Positions 1 to 9,117 of a stretch of DNA of 64,000 nucleotides are shown piece by piece; the first letter of the stretch is position 1, and the number at the start of each line of letters is the position of its first letter. The DNA is taken from the NCBI RefSeq assembly GCF_017068455.1, contig NZ_CP070608.1:1903488-1967487 (forward strand), given 5' to 3'. Origin of the DNA: Fulvivirga lutea (GTDB lineage Bacteria; Bacteroidota; Bacteroidia; Cytophagales; Cyclobacteriaceae). The position numbers and the translations under genes were made by a program. The notes beneath the pieces are model-generated. The model was not told where the DNA came from. It saw only the letters and a program-made list of their open reading frames with translations, and searched no databases.

Positions 1-694
1 CAATTTTCTGTTTGATATTTGTGAATATTTTAAGATTTCGACCGTACCACCACGATAAGTAATTGGCTCCGGCATAGATGTCATCATCAACAATGTCTAA
101 TAATCGGAAATAGCGTTGATGGTCGTTGGCAATATGTTCTTGGCTATTTAAAAATATCATTTGTTCAGTAACTGTTAGCGTTCTTAGATGTGTGACATCA
201 GTTTCTACTTCGTTTTTCAGATCCTCGTATATTTTTTTCAGATAAGCCTTTACTTCAGGCCTGCTTTCTGCAAATTTTTCATAATTGTATGTTGAGTCAA
301 CAGGTAAAGGATCTATTCTGTCAACAGCATAAATTTTTTGAATATTTAACTTTTTAGCCAATCGAAGACCAATTTGATCTGTTTCGTTTCTGGTTAATTC
401 ATAGTTACCAGCCAGGTAATCAGCCAGTTTTTTATCTAGTTTTTCTTGATTGTACGATCGGCTTTCAACCATAATTTTGGTGGGTTTGTATTGAGCCAGT
501 TTATTGATCAACTCATCAAGCTGTTTTTGCCGCTCGGGGTTTTTGATGTCATCAATTTCAGTGTTTACAACATTACTGGTCGTGGTTGCCATATGGTAGG
601 TTCCAAGTATGAGTATATCGGGTTTTTTATTTGGTTGCCCTAGTGATATAGTTACTGATATGAAGAATAGTAAGGAGGCAGTAAGTAGCTTCAT
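1..694 (-). CDS. DUF5694 family secreted protein (3' end beyond window)
   Basis: The reading frame opens with ATG at 694 and runs off the left edge, so the C-terminus is missing. It starts with a cleavable signal peptide (MKLLTASLLFFISVTISLGQ) and continues with the motif DILILGTYHM, then VVNTEIDD and KPTKIMVE. This pattern is characteristic of the DUF5694 family, which is distantly like the TraB/GumN fold; the biochemical role is unknown. It lies 18 bases downstream of the LytTR regulator on the same strand and could be co-transcribed. Family assignment rests on recognising the motifs; function is not inferred. Confidence 0.75.
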   Translation of the reverse strand, partial: MKLLTASLLFFISVTISLGQPNKKPDILILGTYHMATTTSNVVNTEIDDIKNPERQKQLDELINKLAQYKPTKIMVESRSYNQEKLDKKLADYLAGNYELTRNETDQIGLRLAKKLNIQKIYAVDRIDPLPVDSTYNYEKFAESRPEVKAYLKKIYEDLKNEVETDVTHLRTLTVTEQMIFLNSQEHIANDHQRYFRLLDIVDDDIYAGANYLSWWYGRNLKIFTNIKQKI

Positions 695-712
695 CGTGAT
701 TACAATTTGGTT

Positions 713-1483
713 TTAATTCATACCCATCAGCTTGAAAAGCTCTTCTTTATAGGTTTTACTTACCCGGTGCGTAGTATTGTCATCCATCTTTATTTCAACA
801 TCTCCAAAGCCAACACTTACAATTTCTTTTAAAAATGAAGTGTTTATGATGGATGATCGATGTATCCTAATAAATTTTGATGGGTCTAAGATTTTTATGA
901 GTTCAGTGAGTGATTGTCTTAAAATGTGCTTTTTGCCACTTTCAATAATTTCAGCATAATATCCTGAAGCTTTGATGTACTCAATACTTTCGCAAGGAAT
1001 GAAATAGGTTTTGTCAGCGAGTTTAATTGGGATAGATGTTTTATACAGGCCAGCCTTGTGGTCAGATTGATGCGACATTAATTGAAGTAGTTCTCTGATT
1101 TGTCGTTGATCAGCTTCCATATTTCGTGTATGAACCAGGCTAATGGCACGATTTAACACAGAGAAAAAGCGCTCTTCTTTGAATGGTTTCATCAGGTAAT
1201 CGAATGCCGTATACTCAAAGGCGCGTACTGCATACTTGTCGTAGGCGGTAATGAAAATAATAATGGGTATGAAATTTATTTTATCGAGAACATCGAAGCC
1301 ATTCTTTGACTTCATTTGTATGTCTAAAAATATAATATCTGGTTTAAGCTCATCAATATTCGAAATAGCACTTTCAACATTACCACATTCAAAAGAGATT
1401 TCAATATCGAAACGCTGTTTTACTAGTTTCTTAACTCTTTTACGTGCAAGCGGTTCATCGTCTATTATTCCTACTTTGATCAT
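713..1483 (-). CDS. LytTR-family response regulator
   Basis: A 256-residue response regulator. The N-terminal receiver domain (about 1-120) shows the acidic pair after IIDDE, the phospho-acceptor Asp in IIFLDIQM, the Thr of IIFITAYD and the Lys of YLMKPF. The C-terminal LytTR DNA-binding domain (about 150-250) shows YIKASGYYAEI, FIRIHRSSIIN and a late HRVSKTY. It overlaps the upstream histidine kinase gene by 4 bases (ATGA), so the two form a translationally coupled two-component operon. Target genes are unknown; this family often controls envelope or polysaccharide genes in Bacteroidota. Confidence 0.93.
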   Translation of the reverse strand: MIKVGIIDDEPLARKRVKKLVKQRFDIEISFECGNVESAISNIDELKPDIIFLDIQMKSKNGFDVLDKINFIPIIIFITAYDKYAVRAFEYTAFDYLMKPFKEERFFSVLNRAISLVHTRNMEADQRQIRELLQLMSHQSDHKAGLYKTSIPIKLADKTYFIPCESIEYIKASGYYAEIIESGKKHILRQSLTELIKILDPSKFIRIHRSSIINTSFLKEIVSVGFGDVEIKMDDNTTHRVSKTYKEELFKLMGMN

Positions 1484-2523
1484 TTTTCTGCTGGTAAAAT
1501 TATTTCATTAGTCAGACCTGGTTGATTGGTGTTGTTATAAATTTTAAATGCGTATTTCTCACCGTACGTTTCGCTAATTCTGGTAATTATATTGGACAGT
1601 CCCGTGCCATACTTCCAATTTTCAGTCAAACCCGAGCCATTATCAGAAACTTTGATGCAAAGAGTTTCATCGATTAATTCAGTTGAAATGATAATTTCCA
1701 ACTTGTTTTCTGTGAAGCCATGTTTAATGGAATTTTCAACAAGGGGTTGAAGAATAAATGAAGGAATTAGGCATGTCAGATGGTCATTAGAAATGTTTTT
1801 TTTAATGATCAATGAGTCAGAAAAGCGCGTGATTTCAATCTGAATATATTTTTCAAGAATATTTAGCTCTTCTTGTAAAGAAATTTTGTTTCGACTGTCA
1901 AATTCCAACACGCTACGGAGTAATTCACTCAAATCTACCAGCATCGACTGGGCTTTTTTACTGTCTTCATCTATCAATGAGCTAATGGCATTCAGTGAGT
2001 TAAAAAGAAAGTGAGGCCGCAATTGAGATTTGAGATATAACATGCGAGTTTCAAGTAGCTGCTTTTCTACTTTCTCTCGTTTGACTTCTTCCTGTTTCCT
2101 GGAATCATAATAAATTAAACCATAGGTAATGCCAATAAGAAAATTATAAGTTAAAAAGCTTTCCCTAAAAAAACTTGGCAGGTTAGCCAGGTACATTTCC
2201 CATAGCTCAGGTAGCTTGGGTTTATTATATATGTATTCCATTAAAATTGGAAATACAGACATAAGCAAAGTAAAAACGACAATACCCAGAAGGTTAATTC
2301 TTAGATGATATACCCAGTATTTTCTGAGTAAATCTTTTTTTAAGAGCAGATTGATTATGAAATAGAGAAACACAAGGCCTAATAGCCAGCTGCCAATTTG
2401 AGATGATGCCACACGTATAATGGAACGCTCAACGCCAATGGATTTTAGCCACAGCATTACACTAAAGATGGAGATGAGTTTTGTGCCACTCCAAATGATA
2501 CCAATGATTTTAAATGGCTTCAT
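1480..2523 (-). CDS. LytS-type sensor histidine kinase
   Basis: A 347-residue membrane kinase. The N-terminal 150 residues contain about four hydrophobic helices and no obvious periplasmic sensor domain. A short coiled linker leads to the His_kinase domain with LRPHFLFNSLNAISSLI (phospho-accepting His) and then the ATP-binding region with LVENSIKHGF (N box) and VSDNGSGL (G box). It is the cognate partner of the overlapping downstream LytTR regulator. The ligand cannot be predicted. The gene runs divergently from the operon beginning at 2739. Confidence 0.92.
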   Translation of the reverse strand: MKPFKIIGIIWSGTKLISIFSVMLWLKSIGVERSIIRVASSQIGSWLLGLVFLYFIINLLLKKDLLRKYWVYHLRINLLGIVVFTLLMSVFPILMEYIYNKPKLPELWEMYLANLPSFFRESFLTYNFLIGITYGLIYYDSRKQEEVKREKVEKQLLETRMLYLKSQLRPHFLFNSLNAISSLIDEDSKKAQSMLVDLSELLRSVLEFDSRNKISLQEELNILEKYIQIEITRFSDSLIIKKNISNDHLTCLIPSFILQPLVENSIKHGFTENKLEIIISTELIDETLCIKVSDNGSGLTENWKYGTGLSNIITRISETYGEKYAFKIYNNTNQPGLTNEIILPAEK

Positions 2524-2738
2524 TGTTCAAAATTCTAAAACACGGCTGTTTAATTCGTTTATTTCAAATCATAATATGCACCTTTCGCATCAATTATTCA
2601 GACTAATTGATCAAAAAAGGGATTTATGTAAATCAATAAACTAATTTTTTAGTTAATTGAAAATGAGTTAGGCGAAAAACATGTTTAGAGATATGAATTG
2701 GCCTAGTTATGTGTTCATAATTCAAAAATAACAGTTCA

Positions 2739-4037
2739 ATGAAACAGTTTATTATCAGATCACTTCCATTGTTGATACTAATTTTAGGCCATGTTACATT
2801 TGGGCAACCGGTGGCTGACACAGATTTTACCTTTGAATTAGTAAAGGCTGCATATCAAGCCAATGAAGGCCCGGTTATTACAATAGATGAAGGCCACAAT
2901 AACCTGCATAAAAAGGATGGGGGTCTGTCAGTTCTGGTAACGGCTTTGGAAAAAGATGGTTATCAGGTGAAAGCAAATGAATCGGCAATATCTGATGAAG
3001 TACTTAAATCCACAGATATTTATGTAATAGCTAATGCATTACATTCATCTGATATTGGTAATTGGGTGGTGCCTAATCCTTCGGCTTTTACTGAAAAAGA
3101 GATGGATGTGTTGGTTAATTGGGTGAAAGATGGTGGAAGACTTTTACTAGTGGCGGATCATATGCCTTATGGTGGAGCCGCAGAAGACCTTGGCGCAAAG
3201 TTGGGGATAGAATGGAATAATGGTTTTGTAATAAAACCTGGTCAGCATTGGCCACCAAGCACTTTTAGTTTGGAGAGTGGTACTTTAAAAGAAACGGAAA
3301 TAACTAAGCGTAAGGAAGATTTTGAGACTATCACAAAGCTCGCATCATTTACAGGGTCTGCATTCAAAGCTCCTAAGGATGCCACTATTATCTTTGCATT
3401 TGATGATTCTCACGAAGTGCTTATGCCAGATACAGCCTGGCGGTTTAATGAAAAAACTAAAAAGTACAACTCCAAAGGATGGCAGCAAGGTGCCTATTTC
3501 AATTTTGGTAAGGGCAAGGTTGTGGCGTTAGGCGAAGCTGCCATGATCACCGCTCAAATTGTGAATGACCAATTTAAAGTTGGATTCAACAGCCCGCACG
3601 CACCGCAGAATTTGCAATTCGCACTAAACATCTTCCATTATTTAAGTGATCATGAAAAGTATGTAGATAAAAATGAAATTATTGAAAACTTAAATGTGGC
3701 GATGGAGGAGGCTTTTAATTCCGGAGATATGTTAAAAGTAGCTTCATTTTATGCAGATAATGCAAAATTATATGGGCCTAATGGCAATGATGTAGAAGGA
3801 AGAGCAGCCATTGATAATTATTGGAAGTCATTAGAAGGCAAGCACGTTAGCTGGGAGTTGGAAACGCATGAATTAAACTGGGTGGGGGAAGAGTGTCATC
3901 AAATAGGTGTATCCAGACTGAGATTTAAACAAAACAACCAGACTGTAACCGCCACCACTCGATTTTATTTGGTGTGGCAGCCACAAGACAATTCATTTAA
4001 AATAGGTAAAGATTTTTATCATGTATATCAACGCTAA
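2739..4037 (+). CDS. Secreted DUF4350-like domain fused to SnoaL/DUF4440-like domain
   Basis: A 432-residue exported protein with a signal peptide ending near VTFGQ. Residues 30-310 resemble the DUF4350/GATase-like fold: ITIDEGHNN, a strand ending IYVIANALH, then LVNWVKDGGRLLLVADHMPYGG and GKVVALGEAAM, a layout shared with ThuA-like proteins. Residues 320-432 look like a SnoaL/DUF4440 domain (NTF2-like fold) with AFNSGDMLKVASFYADNA. The 3' end overlaps the following PQQ-propeller gene by 17 bases, suggesting one transcript. The substrate is unknown; domain naming is inference from pattern. Confidence 0.7.
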   Translation: MKQFIIRSLPLLILILGHVTFGQPVADTDFTFELVKAAYQANEGPVITIDEGHNNLHKKDGGLSVLVTALEKDGYQVKANESAISDEVLKSTDIYVIANALHSSDIGNWVVPNPSAFTEKEMDVLVNWVKDGGRLLLVADHMPYGGAAEDLGAKLGIEWNNGFVIKPGQHWPPSTFSLESGTLKETEITKRKEDFETITKLASFTGSAFKAPKDATIIFAFDDSHEVLMPDTAWRFNEKTKKYNSKGWQQGAYFNFGKGKVVALGEAAMITAQIVNDQFKVGFNSPHAPQNLQFALNIFHYLSDHEKYVDKNEIIENLNVAMEEAFNSGDMLKVASFYADNAKLYGPNGNDVEGRAAIDNYWKSLEGKHVSWELETHELNWVGEECHQIGVSRLRFKQNNQTVTATTRFYLVWQPQDNSFKIGKDFYHVYQR

Positions 4038-5220
4038 AACTTTTGTGGGCATTTTATCATTAGCCCTATTATCAACAACACTATTCGCTCAATTAGAGCC
4101 AAGTTGGAAATTCAATACTTATAGCTCCATTTATGGCGGTGCGGCAACAGATGGAAGTTCTATCTATTTTGGAAATGAAGGCGGTGAGTTTTATGCTCTT
4201 TCTCAGGCTGGTGAAGAACGTTGGCAAGTGAACTTGTCAGGATCGATCAAGTCCACACCAGCAGTTTCTAATAAAGCTGTTTATATTAATACCGGTGAAG
4301 GTATATTATATGCCATCAACCCGAAAAAGGGCACAATAATTTGGGAGAAGAAATTAGGTGAAGAAAAGAAATATGATTTGTGGGATTACTATTTGTCATC
4401 ACCGCTTATTGAAAATGACCGGCTTTATGTAGGGCTGGGAGATGGAAATGTAACATGCGTTTCAGCAAGTGATGGGCGTATAATATGGTCGTTTAAAACA
4501 GTAGATGCCATACATGCGACTCCGGTTATTGATGGCAGTAGTTTGTTCATAGGCAGTTTTGATGGCTTTCTTTATTCTTTGAATAAAAGCACAGGTGAAC
4601 TAAACTGGAAGTTTGATACTGCAGGAAGCACTAATTATCCCAATGGTGAAATTCAGAAAAAGGCACTGGTTGATGTTGATTGGGTGTATGTGACTTGTCG
4701 TGGAAATTTCCTTTACAAAATTAATAAGACAACCGGAGCAAAGGATGCGGAGTTTTTTGAGCCTGGAAGCTGGATAATTGCTGCTCCTGTGCTAGTTGGC
4801 AACAATCTCTTATTTGGCACTTCTGACTCACAAAAAGTAAGGTCAGTTGACAAAAATACGTTAAAAGAAAATTGGTCTGCAACTACTACTATGCGCATTT
4901 ATGGGCAGGGAATTGCAGCTGAATCTAATGCTTATTTCACAACATTTGATGGAAAAGTGATTCAGGTAAATACAAGTACGGGAGATTCTCAAGTGGTATT
5001 TCAAACTCAAACGAGCAAAGAAAATTATTCGTTGATTTATAATGAACAAGGTTATTTTAGAAAAGATATGCTACAGTTGTACGGTAGCAACATAGCTGCG
5101 GCCGAAAAATTATTATTGCTTCTAGGTGCATTTGCCGGAGAAGGCTTAAAGCATGACGGTCAGCTTATCTATGGTAATTCGAATGGAACACTTTATTCGT
5201 TTACTATTGGAAATGAATGA
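4021..5220 (+). CDS. PQQ-like beta-propeller repeat protein (secreted)
   Basis: A 399-residue exported protein with signal peptide MYINAKTFVGILSLALLSTT. It contains about seven PQQ-like blades, visible as repeated units such as GEFYALSQAGEERW, GILYAINPKKGTIIWEKKL, GFLYSLNKSTGELNWKF and GKVIQVNTSTGD. The fold is that of BamB and PQQ dehydrogenase propellers but no dehydrogenase catalytic features are seen, so a scaffold or binding role is more likely. It overlaps the upstream gene by 17 bases, and its stop overlaps the start of a decayed ACT-domain gene (ATGA at 5217), indicating that this was once a three-gene operon. Confidence 0.85.
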   Translation: MYINAKTFVGILSLALLSTTLFAQLEPSWKFNTYSSIYGGAATDGSSIYFGNEGGEFYALSQAGEERWQVNLSGSIKSTPAVSNKAVYINTGEGILYAINPKKGTIIWEKKLGEEKKYDLWDYYLSSPLIENDRLYVGLGDGNVTCVSASDGRIIWSFKTVDAIHATPVIDGSSLFIGSFDGFLYSLNKSTGELNWKFDTAGSTNYPNGEIQKKALVDVDWVYVTCRGNFLYKINKTTGAKDAEFFEPGSWIIAAPVLVGNNLLFGTSDSQKVRSVDKNTLKENWSATTTMRIYGQGIAAESNAYFTTFDGKVIQVNTSTGDSQVVFQTQTSKENYSLIYNEQGYFRKDMLQLYGSNIAAAEKLLLLLGAFAGEGLKHDGQLIYGNSNGTLYSFTIGNE

Positions 5221-5590
5221 AAACATTAGATTTTAAAATTAATCAAGGCATATTCGTTTTTTGTAAATGTGATGTAGATCAAGTTCCAGATGGCATAGAA
5301 CCCGTCATGCAGTTTAAAGAAGAGTAAGGTCTGACTATCATTATTGAATATAGTCAACTCAAACCTGAGATGGAATTGGAGTTGGGTACTCAAAAATTTG
5401 CTTGGATTACTTGCCTACAACTACCAACTTATCAGAAACAGGAATTACCCGTAAAATTTCATTTGTGCTCGATGCATTGTGTATTCCCTGCAACATTGTA
5501 GTAGCATTTCATCATGATCATATTTTTGTGCCATATACTATGAGACTGAAGGCATTGTCGGCACTTACTTCTTTGGGAACAGGTGAATAA
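5217..5590 (+). pseudogene. Broken ACT-domain (DUF2241/CASTOR-like) gene
   Basis: Conceptual translation from ATG 5217 gives MKTLDFKINQGIFVFCKC and MQFKEE, then an in-frame TAA at 5325-5327. It resumes in the same frame with GLTIIIEYSQLKPEME and KFAWIT, then needs a frame change near 5405 to continue as ISFVLDALCIPCNIVVAFHH then DHIFVPY. The pieces line up with small ACT_3/ACT_7 proteins (effector-binding domain, about 125-130 residues). One stop plus one frameshift make it a pseudogene unless the sequence has errors. It sat at the end of the 2739-5220 operon. Confidence 0.75.
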
Positions 5591-5638
5591 AATCCTGCAT
5601 ATTCCAAATTATAATGCATTTTTATTTTTGAGCTTAAA

Positions 5639-6085
5639 TTATCCCCCGCTGGCGGGGGTAGGGGGTGGTAAATTTCTTTTTCTTGTTTTTGGAATAACAT
5701 CATGTTCGTTCATTAATCGAACAACTTGCTGTTCAATTGTCCATTGAACAGAGTTAATATGTTTTAACACCTCTTCATCCGCAAATCGAATTACGGTAAA
5801 TCCAGCCTTTTCTAAATTGGCTTGTCGGATTTCGTCTCTCTTTGCTACTTCTTCAAAAGTGTGGGTAATTCCATCTACTTCTATAATTAACTTAAGTTCT
5901 TTGCACATGAAATCTGCTATGTATTGAAGAACAGGACGCTGTCTCCTAAAGGTAAAACCCTTCATTCCGCCTGCCCTAAGAACATATTTCCACAAGCAGG
6001 CTTCTGCCTTCGTCATGTTTGAGCGCAACTTTTGTGCATTAACTTTTAGGTTTTTGTTGTAGTAGTGGTTTGTGGATGAGTTCAT
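5639..6085 (-). CDS. DUF559 domain protein (Vsr/PD-(D/E)XK-like endonuclease fold)
   Basis: A 148-residue protein with the family motifs LRSNMTKAEACLWKYV, FRRQRPV, YIADFMCKELKLIIEVDG (acidic and E-V-D catalytic-type residues) and VIRFADEEVL. DUF559 proteins belong to the Vsr-like PD-(D/E)XK nuclease superfamily; their physiological role is unknown. The C-terminus reads PPPTPASGG because the gene runs into a GC-rich palindrome at 5643-5658, and a similar palindrome lies 30 bases upstream of the start (6115-6126). This bracketing is typical of a mobile-like cassette. No transposase is present. Confidence 0.88.
   Translation of the reverse strand: MNSSTNHYYNKNLKVNAQKLRSNMTKAEACLWKYVLRAGGMKGFTFRRQRPVLQYIADFMCKELKLIIEVDGITHTFEEVAKRDEIRQANLEKAGFTVIRFADEEVLKHINSVQWTIEQQVVRLMNEHDVIPKTRKRNLPPPTPASGG
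5643..5658. repeat. GC-rich palindrome at 3' end of DUF559 gene
   Basis: CCCCCGCTGGCGGGGG has 7-bp perfect arms around a 2-base centre and is followed by GTAGGGGGTGG. It forms the last codons and flank of the DUF559 gene. The GC content contrasts sharply with the surrounding AT-rich DNA. Confidence 0.8.
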
Positions 6086-6102
6086 GCCATAAATCTACAA
6101 AA

Positions 6103-6130
6103 TCCACCCCTAAGCCCGCCAGCGGGGGAC
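6103..6130. repeat. GC-rich palindrome upstream of DUF559 gene
   Basis: The segment contains CCACCCCTAAG followed by CCCGCCAGCGGG (6115-6126), the reverse-complement counterpart of the palindrome at 5643. Together they bracket the DUF559 gene in inverted orientation, in keeping with a palindromic repeat family linked to DUF559 genes in Bacteroidota. A related unit occurs inside the gene at 55485. Confidence 0.7.
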
Positions 6131-6149
6131 AAATATGGAAGTAATAAAA

Positions 6150-6183
6150 TAAAAAAGGCCCAGGCCAACCACGGCCTGAGCCA
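6150..6183 (-). terminator. Rho-independent terminator of the 6223-7236 gene
   Basis: Read on the minus strand this is a GC-rich stem (GGCTCAGGCC / GGCCTGGGCC) followed by a run of T. It sits about 40 bases past the stop codon of the minus-strand lipoprotein gene. Confidence 0.8.
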
Positions 6184-6222
6184 TCTCAAACAACAACCCT
6201 GAATAATCAGAATTGTAAACTT

Positions 6223-7236
6223 TTAATTCTTCAGCTTCAGTAAAATCGACTTGTAATTTGCTAATGCTTCTTTCTCAATATTTAACCAAGGTCTATAAAA
6301 AGTAACTTCTGTATTCAATGCGGATTTGCTCTGTAGTGCTTGACCTAATTCTGTTATTTCCAGTGCCCCATTATGTTTTCTGGCAGCAAGATTCAGTGCG
6401 ATCAGTTCTTCTTCAAATAGGTTGGTTTCTTCTTTAGAATGCCCCCATGTTGGCCTGCTCGAGTAGTCTGAATAAACGAAGTCTTTTGAACTCAGTGAAG
6501 CCAAAATTTCTGTGGCAGGAAATGAAACAGAGATGGTATCGGATAATTCATTATTTAACCTTTTTATTCTATAGTGACTTGCATCATTTCGCATAGCCAC
6601 CAGGTCGTCCATCAGCAGTACTAATCTGAGGTAATTTGAAACACTTTTAGATGATAGTAATGATTTTTTTCGTTCTAATGGTGAAGGGAAATTCTCGAGT
6701 TCATCTGAATTGCTGATTTGGTCGAAAATGTGATTGATTATCTCAACCTCCTCAGGTTTAATTTCAGCAATCTGTTGACGGGCAATTGAGGAAGTAATTT
6801 CATGAATTACTTTTTTACCTTTTTCGGAAATATGGAATCGGGCATCTTCATATTCAAGAAGGCCCTCCTCTACCAGTTTTTTAAACTGTCCGGTTATATG
6901 AAGTCTGTTGGCAAAGGGGTATCTCAATTGAAAATTAGGTGCATTAAAACCCGTACTATCCAGATTAGAGGCACAAAAAAATAATAGAGCCAAATCGCGG
7001 TTGTCTAAACCCGTTTTTTCATTTACTGCTTTATAGGAATTTATAAGTAGGGGTCGTGTTAACTTATTATTTATATGCCTGTAAGTCTCAAACCAGATAG
7101 AATCGGAAATAAAACAATCATAAATTTCACTTGGAGTGCACTGAGTAGTAGAAATTTCAGCAGTACTTTCTTTTCGCTCATTCTGACAGCTTGAAACTAA
7201 GGTACAAATGATAACTAGTAGAAATAGGCATCTCAT
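6223..7236 (-). CDS. Predicted lipoprotein of unknown function
   Basis: A 337-residue protein with a lipoprotein signal (MRCLFLLVIICTLVSSC; Cys17 is the lipidation site). After the signal, residues 100-150 contain LTGQ-like helix pairs and HISEKGKKVIHEI, which resemble winged-helix segments, and residues 280-310 contain ALEITELGQAL, a similar pattern. I do not recognise the family. It has its own terminator downstream and stands alone between a DUF559 cassette and a PD40 protein gene on the same strand. Confidence 0.7.
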   Translation of the reverse strand: MRCLFLLVIICTLVSSCQNERKESTAEISTTQCTPSEIYDCFISDSIWFETYRHINNKLTRPLLINSYKAVNEKTGLDNRDLALLFFCASNLDSTGFNAPNFQLRYPFANRLHITGQFKKLVEEGLLEYEDARFHISEKGKKVIHEITSSIARQQIAEIKPEEVEIINHIFDQISNSDELENFPSPLERKKSLLSSKSVSNYLRLVLLMDDLVAMRNDASHYRIKRLNNELSDTISVSFPATEILASLSSKDFVYSDYSSRPTWGHSKEETNLFEEELIALNLAARKHNGALEITELGQALQSKSALNTEVTFYRPWLNIEKEALANYKSILLKLKN

Positions 7237-7345
7237 TGTATAAGAATGAGCGATTATATCTTCAAGCTATGTGCACAGGCTTTTAACTTACATTAATTTG
7301 AATTGGATACTATAAATTTTGATGTATTGAGAATTAAGGAACGCT

Positions 7346-8176
7346 TTATGATTTTTTGAGAATTGTTTCAAGCAATAAACAGTGAACACGTCCTTCTACT
7401 TCATAATAAAAATACTTTTTATCAGTAGAAAGAGTAGGAGTAAGTTCAAACACCCCTTTTTCATTGATTTGAGTTAATGGCTGAGCCTCACTCCAGTTGC
7501 CTTCTTCATTGAAAGAAATAAATAAATCCAATTCCCCTGTTTCGAAAGAGTAACGATTGAAAATGATAAATTTCTCATCAGGATCGATGACTAAGTCATT
7601 TTCACTATCCGTAGTATTCAATGCATTCAGAGGTGTAGGGTCACTGAACTTGCCATTCATATAATTACTCACATAAATATCCATACTTCCTTTTCCACCA
7701 GGTCTGTCAGAGTTAAAGTAAAGCCTGCCTGATTTAGTTAAAGTAGGGTAGGTGTCATGCCCTTTGTGATTGAGTTCTGAAATAAATTGTGGTTCACCCC
7801 AAGCATTATTTGATTTCATTACCATCCATAAGTTTCCATACGGCACAGGATCATTCGTTCCTGGCTCAGGTCTTCTGGAGATGAATATCATTAAGCTATC
7901 TTGGAAAATTTCCGGATGATAGTCAGTGTATTTGCCATTAGAAAATGATACTTCAATGGCCTCACTCCATTTATCCTCATTCAGCACATGCATGTAAATT
8001 CGGTAAATAGGCTTTTGTCGTTCATCAACTAAACCAGTTGATTTTGAAATATAGACAGTATCTAAAGTAGCGAAGGTTAGGCCATTACCGATTTCAAACG
8101 GCAGGCATATCTCTTGACAGAATGATGATGAGATGTTTCTTACAAAAAGAAATAATAAAATGACTACAAATCTCAA
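7346..8176 (-). CDS. PD40/TolB-like beta-propeller protein (secreted)
   Basis: A 276-residue exported protein with a signal peptide ending near SSFCQ. Several PD40-type blades are visible: GHDTYPTLTKSGRLYFNSDR, GSMDIYVSNYMNGKFSDPTP, ENDLVIDPDEKFIIFNRYSF and ELTPTLSTDKKYFYYE. Such propellers occur in TolB and in Bacteroidota OmpA-linked surface proteins; here the propeller stands alone, with no OmpA or peptidase domain. A role in protein or glycan binding in the periplasm is an inference. Confidence 0.82.
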   Translation of the reverse strand: MRFVVILLFLFVRNISSSFCQEICLPFEIGNGLTFATLDTVYISKSTGLVDERQKPIYRIYMHVLNEDKWSEAIEVSFSNGKYTDYHPEIFQDSLMIFISRRPEPGTNDPVPYGNLWMVMKSNNAWGEPQFISELNHKGHDTYPTLTKSGRLYFNSDRPGGKGSMDIYVSNYMNGKFSDPTPLNALNTTDSENDLVIDPDEKFIIFNRYSFETGELDLFISFNEEGNWSEAQPLTQINEKGVFELTPTLSTDKKYFYYEVEGRVHCLLLETILKKS

Positions 8177-8330
8177 TGGAATATCGTTGGTGCTGAATCC
8201 ATGATAAATTAATGGAATCTTAAACTTAAATGACAGTTTTTAATTCAATAAATCAGCAATTCAAATCATAATAATTGAGTATCGCAGTAAATTAAACTAG
8301 CTCGATTGAACAACTTCCTTTATTGGTTCT

Positions 8331-8711
8331 ATGAGATCAGAATTTCTACTATTGATGGTATTTGTCATAATAATCACCTGTTCCGAAGTTCAGGCGCAAT
8401 CCGAAATAGTTCGGTATTACCATGTGGAATTACAGCCAAATACTCATATGCCAGCTTATGAAAAGTCACAATTAGACAGTATTCAATTAGCGCATTTAGC
8501 TAATATTAAACACATGGCTGAAAGTGGTAGACTAATGGTGGCAGGTCCATTCAAAGATGGTGGTGGACTATTTATTTTAAATGTGGCAAGTTTCGCAGAG
8601 GCTGAACAGCTCTGTAATCAGGATCCAGCTGTAATGGCTGGCAAATTCACGTATCGGATAAAAGAATGGTACACAGAAAAGGGTTTATTCACACTAGAAA
8701 ATAAAAATTGA
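8331..8711 (+). CDS. YCII-related domain protein with signal peptide
   Basis: A 126-residue protein. An N-terminal hydrophobic segment (about 4-20) precedes a YCII-like domain: HLANIKHMAESGRLMVAGPF, GGGLFILNVASFAEAEQL and DPAVMAGKFTYRIKEWY. The family adopts a ferredoxin-like fold and its activity is largely unknown. The next gene begins 1 base after the stop, so the pair is probably one transcript. Confidence 0.85.
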   Translation: MRSEFLLLMVFVIIITCSEVQAQSEIVRYYHVELQPNTHMPAYEKSQLDSIQLAHLANIKHMAESGRLMVAGPFKDGGGLFILNVASFAEAEQLCNQDPAVMAGKFTYRIKEWYTEKGLFTLENKN

Positions 8712-8712
8712 T

Positions 8713-9117
8713 ATGCAAAATGTAGACATTAACTATTTAGCTGTAGTGGCAGCCGCACTTTCCATGTTCGTGATTGGTGGATTATGGTACTCACCAATAT
8801 TATTCGGTAATGCATGGGCAAAAGAGAACGGCTTTACTCCTGAATTTGTGCAAAGTGGTAATAAAGCGAAAATCTTTGGTGGTTCATTACTCCTTTCTTT
8901 AATAATAGCATTTAACCTGGCCGGATTTATTAGTGGGTTTGAAGAATGGACATGGGGTTTGATTGGTGGGTTTTTATCAGGGTTTGGCTGGGTAGCTATG
9001 AGCATTGGTATTCTGTACCTCTTTGAAAGGAGGTCGGCTAAGCTATTCTTTATTAATGCGGGGTACTTTGTGTTTTCCTTTTTAGTTATGGGGCTGATTC
9101 TTGGCTTGTGGAAGTAA
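8713..9117 (+). CDS. DUF1761 family membrane protein
   Basis: A 134-residue integral membrane protein with about four transmembrane helices. The start pattern INYLAVVAAALSMFVIGGLW then YSPILFGNAW is the DUF1761 signature; function unknown. It follows the YCII-like gene with a 1-base gap and its stop abuts the convergent DUF3592 gene (9118). Confidence 0.88.
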   Translation: MQNVDINYLAVVAAALSMFVIGGLWYSPILFGNAWAKENGFTPEFVQSGNKAKIFGGSLLLSLIIAFNLAGFISGFEEWTWGLIGGFLSGFGWVAMSIGILYLFERRSAKLFFINAGYFVFSFLVMGLILGLWK

